The notes beneath the pieces were generated by a model. That model searched no databases, was not told the origin of the DNA, and saw only the letters and a program-made list of their open reading frames with translations. This document shows positions 63,893-64,000 of a DNA stretch of 64,000 nucleotides, one piece after another (positions within the stretch are counted from its first letter, which is position 1; every line of letters starts with the position of its first letter). Origin of the DNA: Coleofasciculus sp. LEGE 07092 (GTDB lineage Bacteria; Cyanobacteriota; Cyanobacteriia; Cyanobacteriales; Coleofasciculaceae). The stretch covers positions 22,799 through 86,798 of the forward strand of contig NZ_JADEWY010000005.1 in NCBI RefSeq assembly GCF_015207375.1. The letters run 5' to 3'. The translations under genes were made by a program, and so were the position numbers.

Positions 63893-64000
63893 GAAGAGGA
63901 AAAGTGGAAATCAGTCTGTTCTTGAGCTGTAGGGATAGCTCCCGGAAACCGATTCATAAAAGAAATTAATCGAGTAAAACCCACTTCTAAAAGTGGGATG

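Overview
The window is cyanobacterial chromosome, most likely from a filamentous, Coleofasciculus/Microcoleus-like species; genus is an inference. Evidence: the HIP1 octamer GCGATCGC recurs at roughly kilobase spacing; photosynthesis genes are present (psbX, psaK, ycf66, ycf19/yggT, a high-light-inducible protein with an RpaB-type HLR1 box); so are pds-crtB for carotenoids, a phosphoketolase-like enzyme, MITE-like repeats, pentapeptide, WD40, FHA and Ser/Thr-kinase proteins, and a 37-nt-repeat CRISPR array of a cyanobacterial type.

Layout. 0-3.3 kb: 3' part of a class III nucleotide cyclase, decayed zinc-ribbon/WD40 remnants, a MITE and gnd. 3.36-4.98 kb: an 18-repeat CRISPR array without cas genes, with a probable leader on its right side. 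5-11 kb: Uma2 protein, kinase-TPR divergent from an FHA protein, an MscS-DEP fusion channel coupled to an XRE regulator. 11-20.4 kb: housekeeping and photosynthesis (aroE, hli, gatB, aldo/keto reductase, two TolB-like lipoproteins, ycf66, psbX, ycf19, accC, tRNA-Leu). 20.7-41.3 kb: exported and SLH/barrel proteins, ubiX, membrane protein, fatty-acid hydroxylase, GH3 protein, HtrA-like protease with PPC domains, a nitrilase homologue with altered active site, psaK, trpF, a ferritin-like protein with an FTR1 permease, tandem pentapeptide proteins, pgm, trhO.

41.5-52.7 kb is the accessory region. It starts at tRNA-Ala(UGC) and holds an amber-interrupted OLD-like ATPase with a truncated partner, an HNH gene pair flanked by 63-bp repeats, a frameshifted Uma2 gene, a PIN toxin-antitoxin pair and two orphan 3' ends of phosphoketolase genes. 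At its centre (45.2-50.3 kb) is a tight four-gene operon: DUF6884/YaaA-like protein, NurA-like nuclease, HerA ATPase and a DpdA-like tRNA-guanine-transglycosylase homologue. I read this as a candidate DNA 7-deazaguanine-linked modification/restriction system, and it is the best candidate here for something undescribed. Three phosphoketolase tails in one orientation suggest modules accreting at the 3' end of that gene.

52.8-64 kb: phosphoketolase-like enzyme, DUF1499 protein, pds-crtB, a hypothetical protein, an FHA protein, a WD40 relic and intact WD40 gene, and a large pentapeptide protein with an Ala-rich membrane-like core.

All calls come from reading the sequence and translations by eye; no database search was run.
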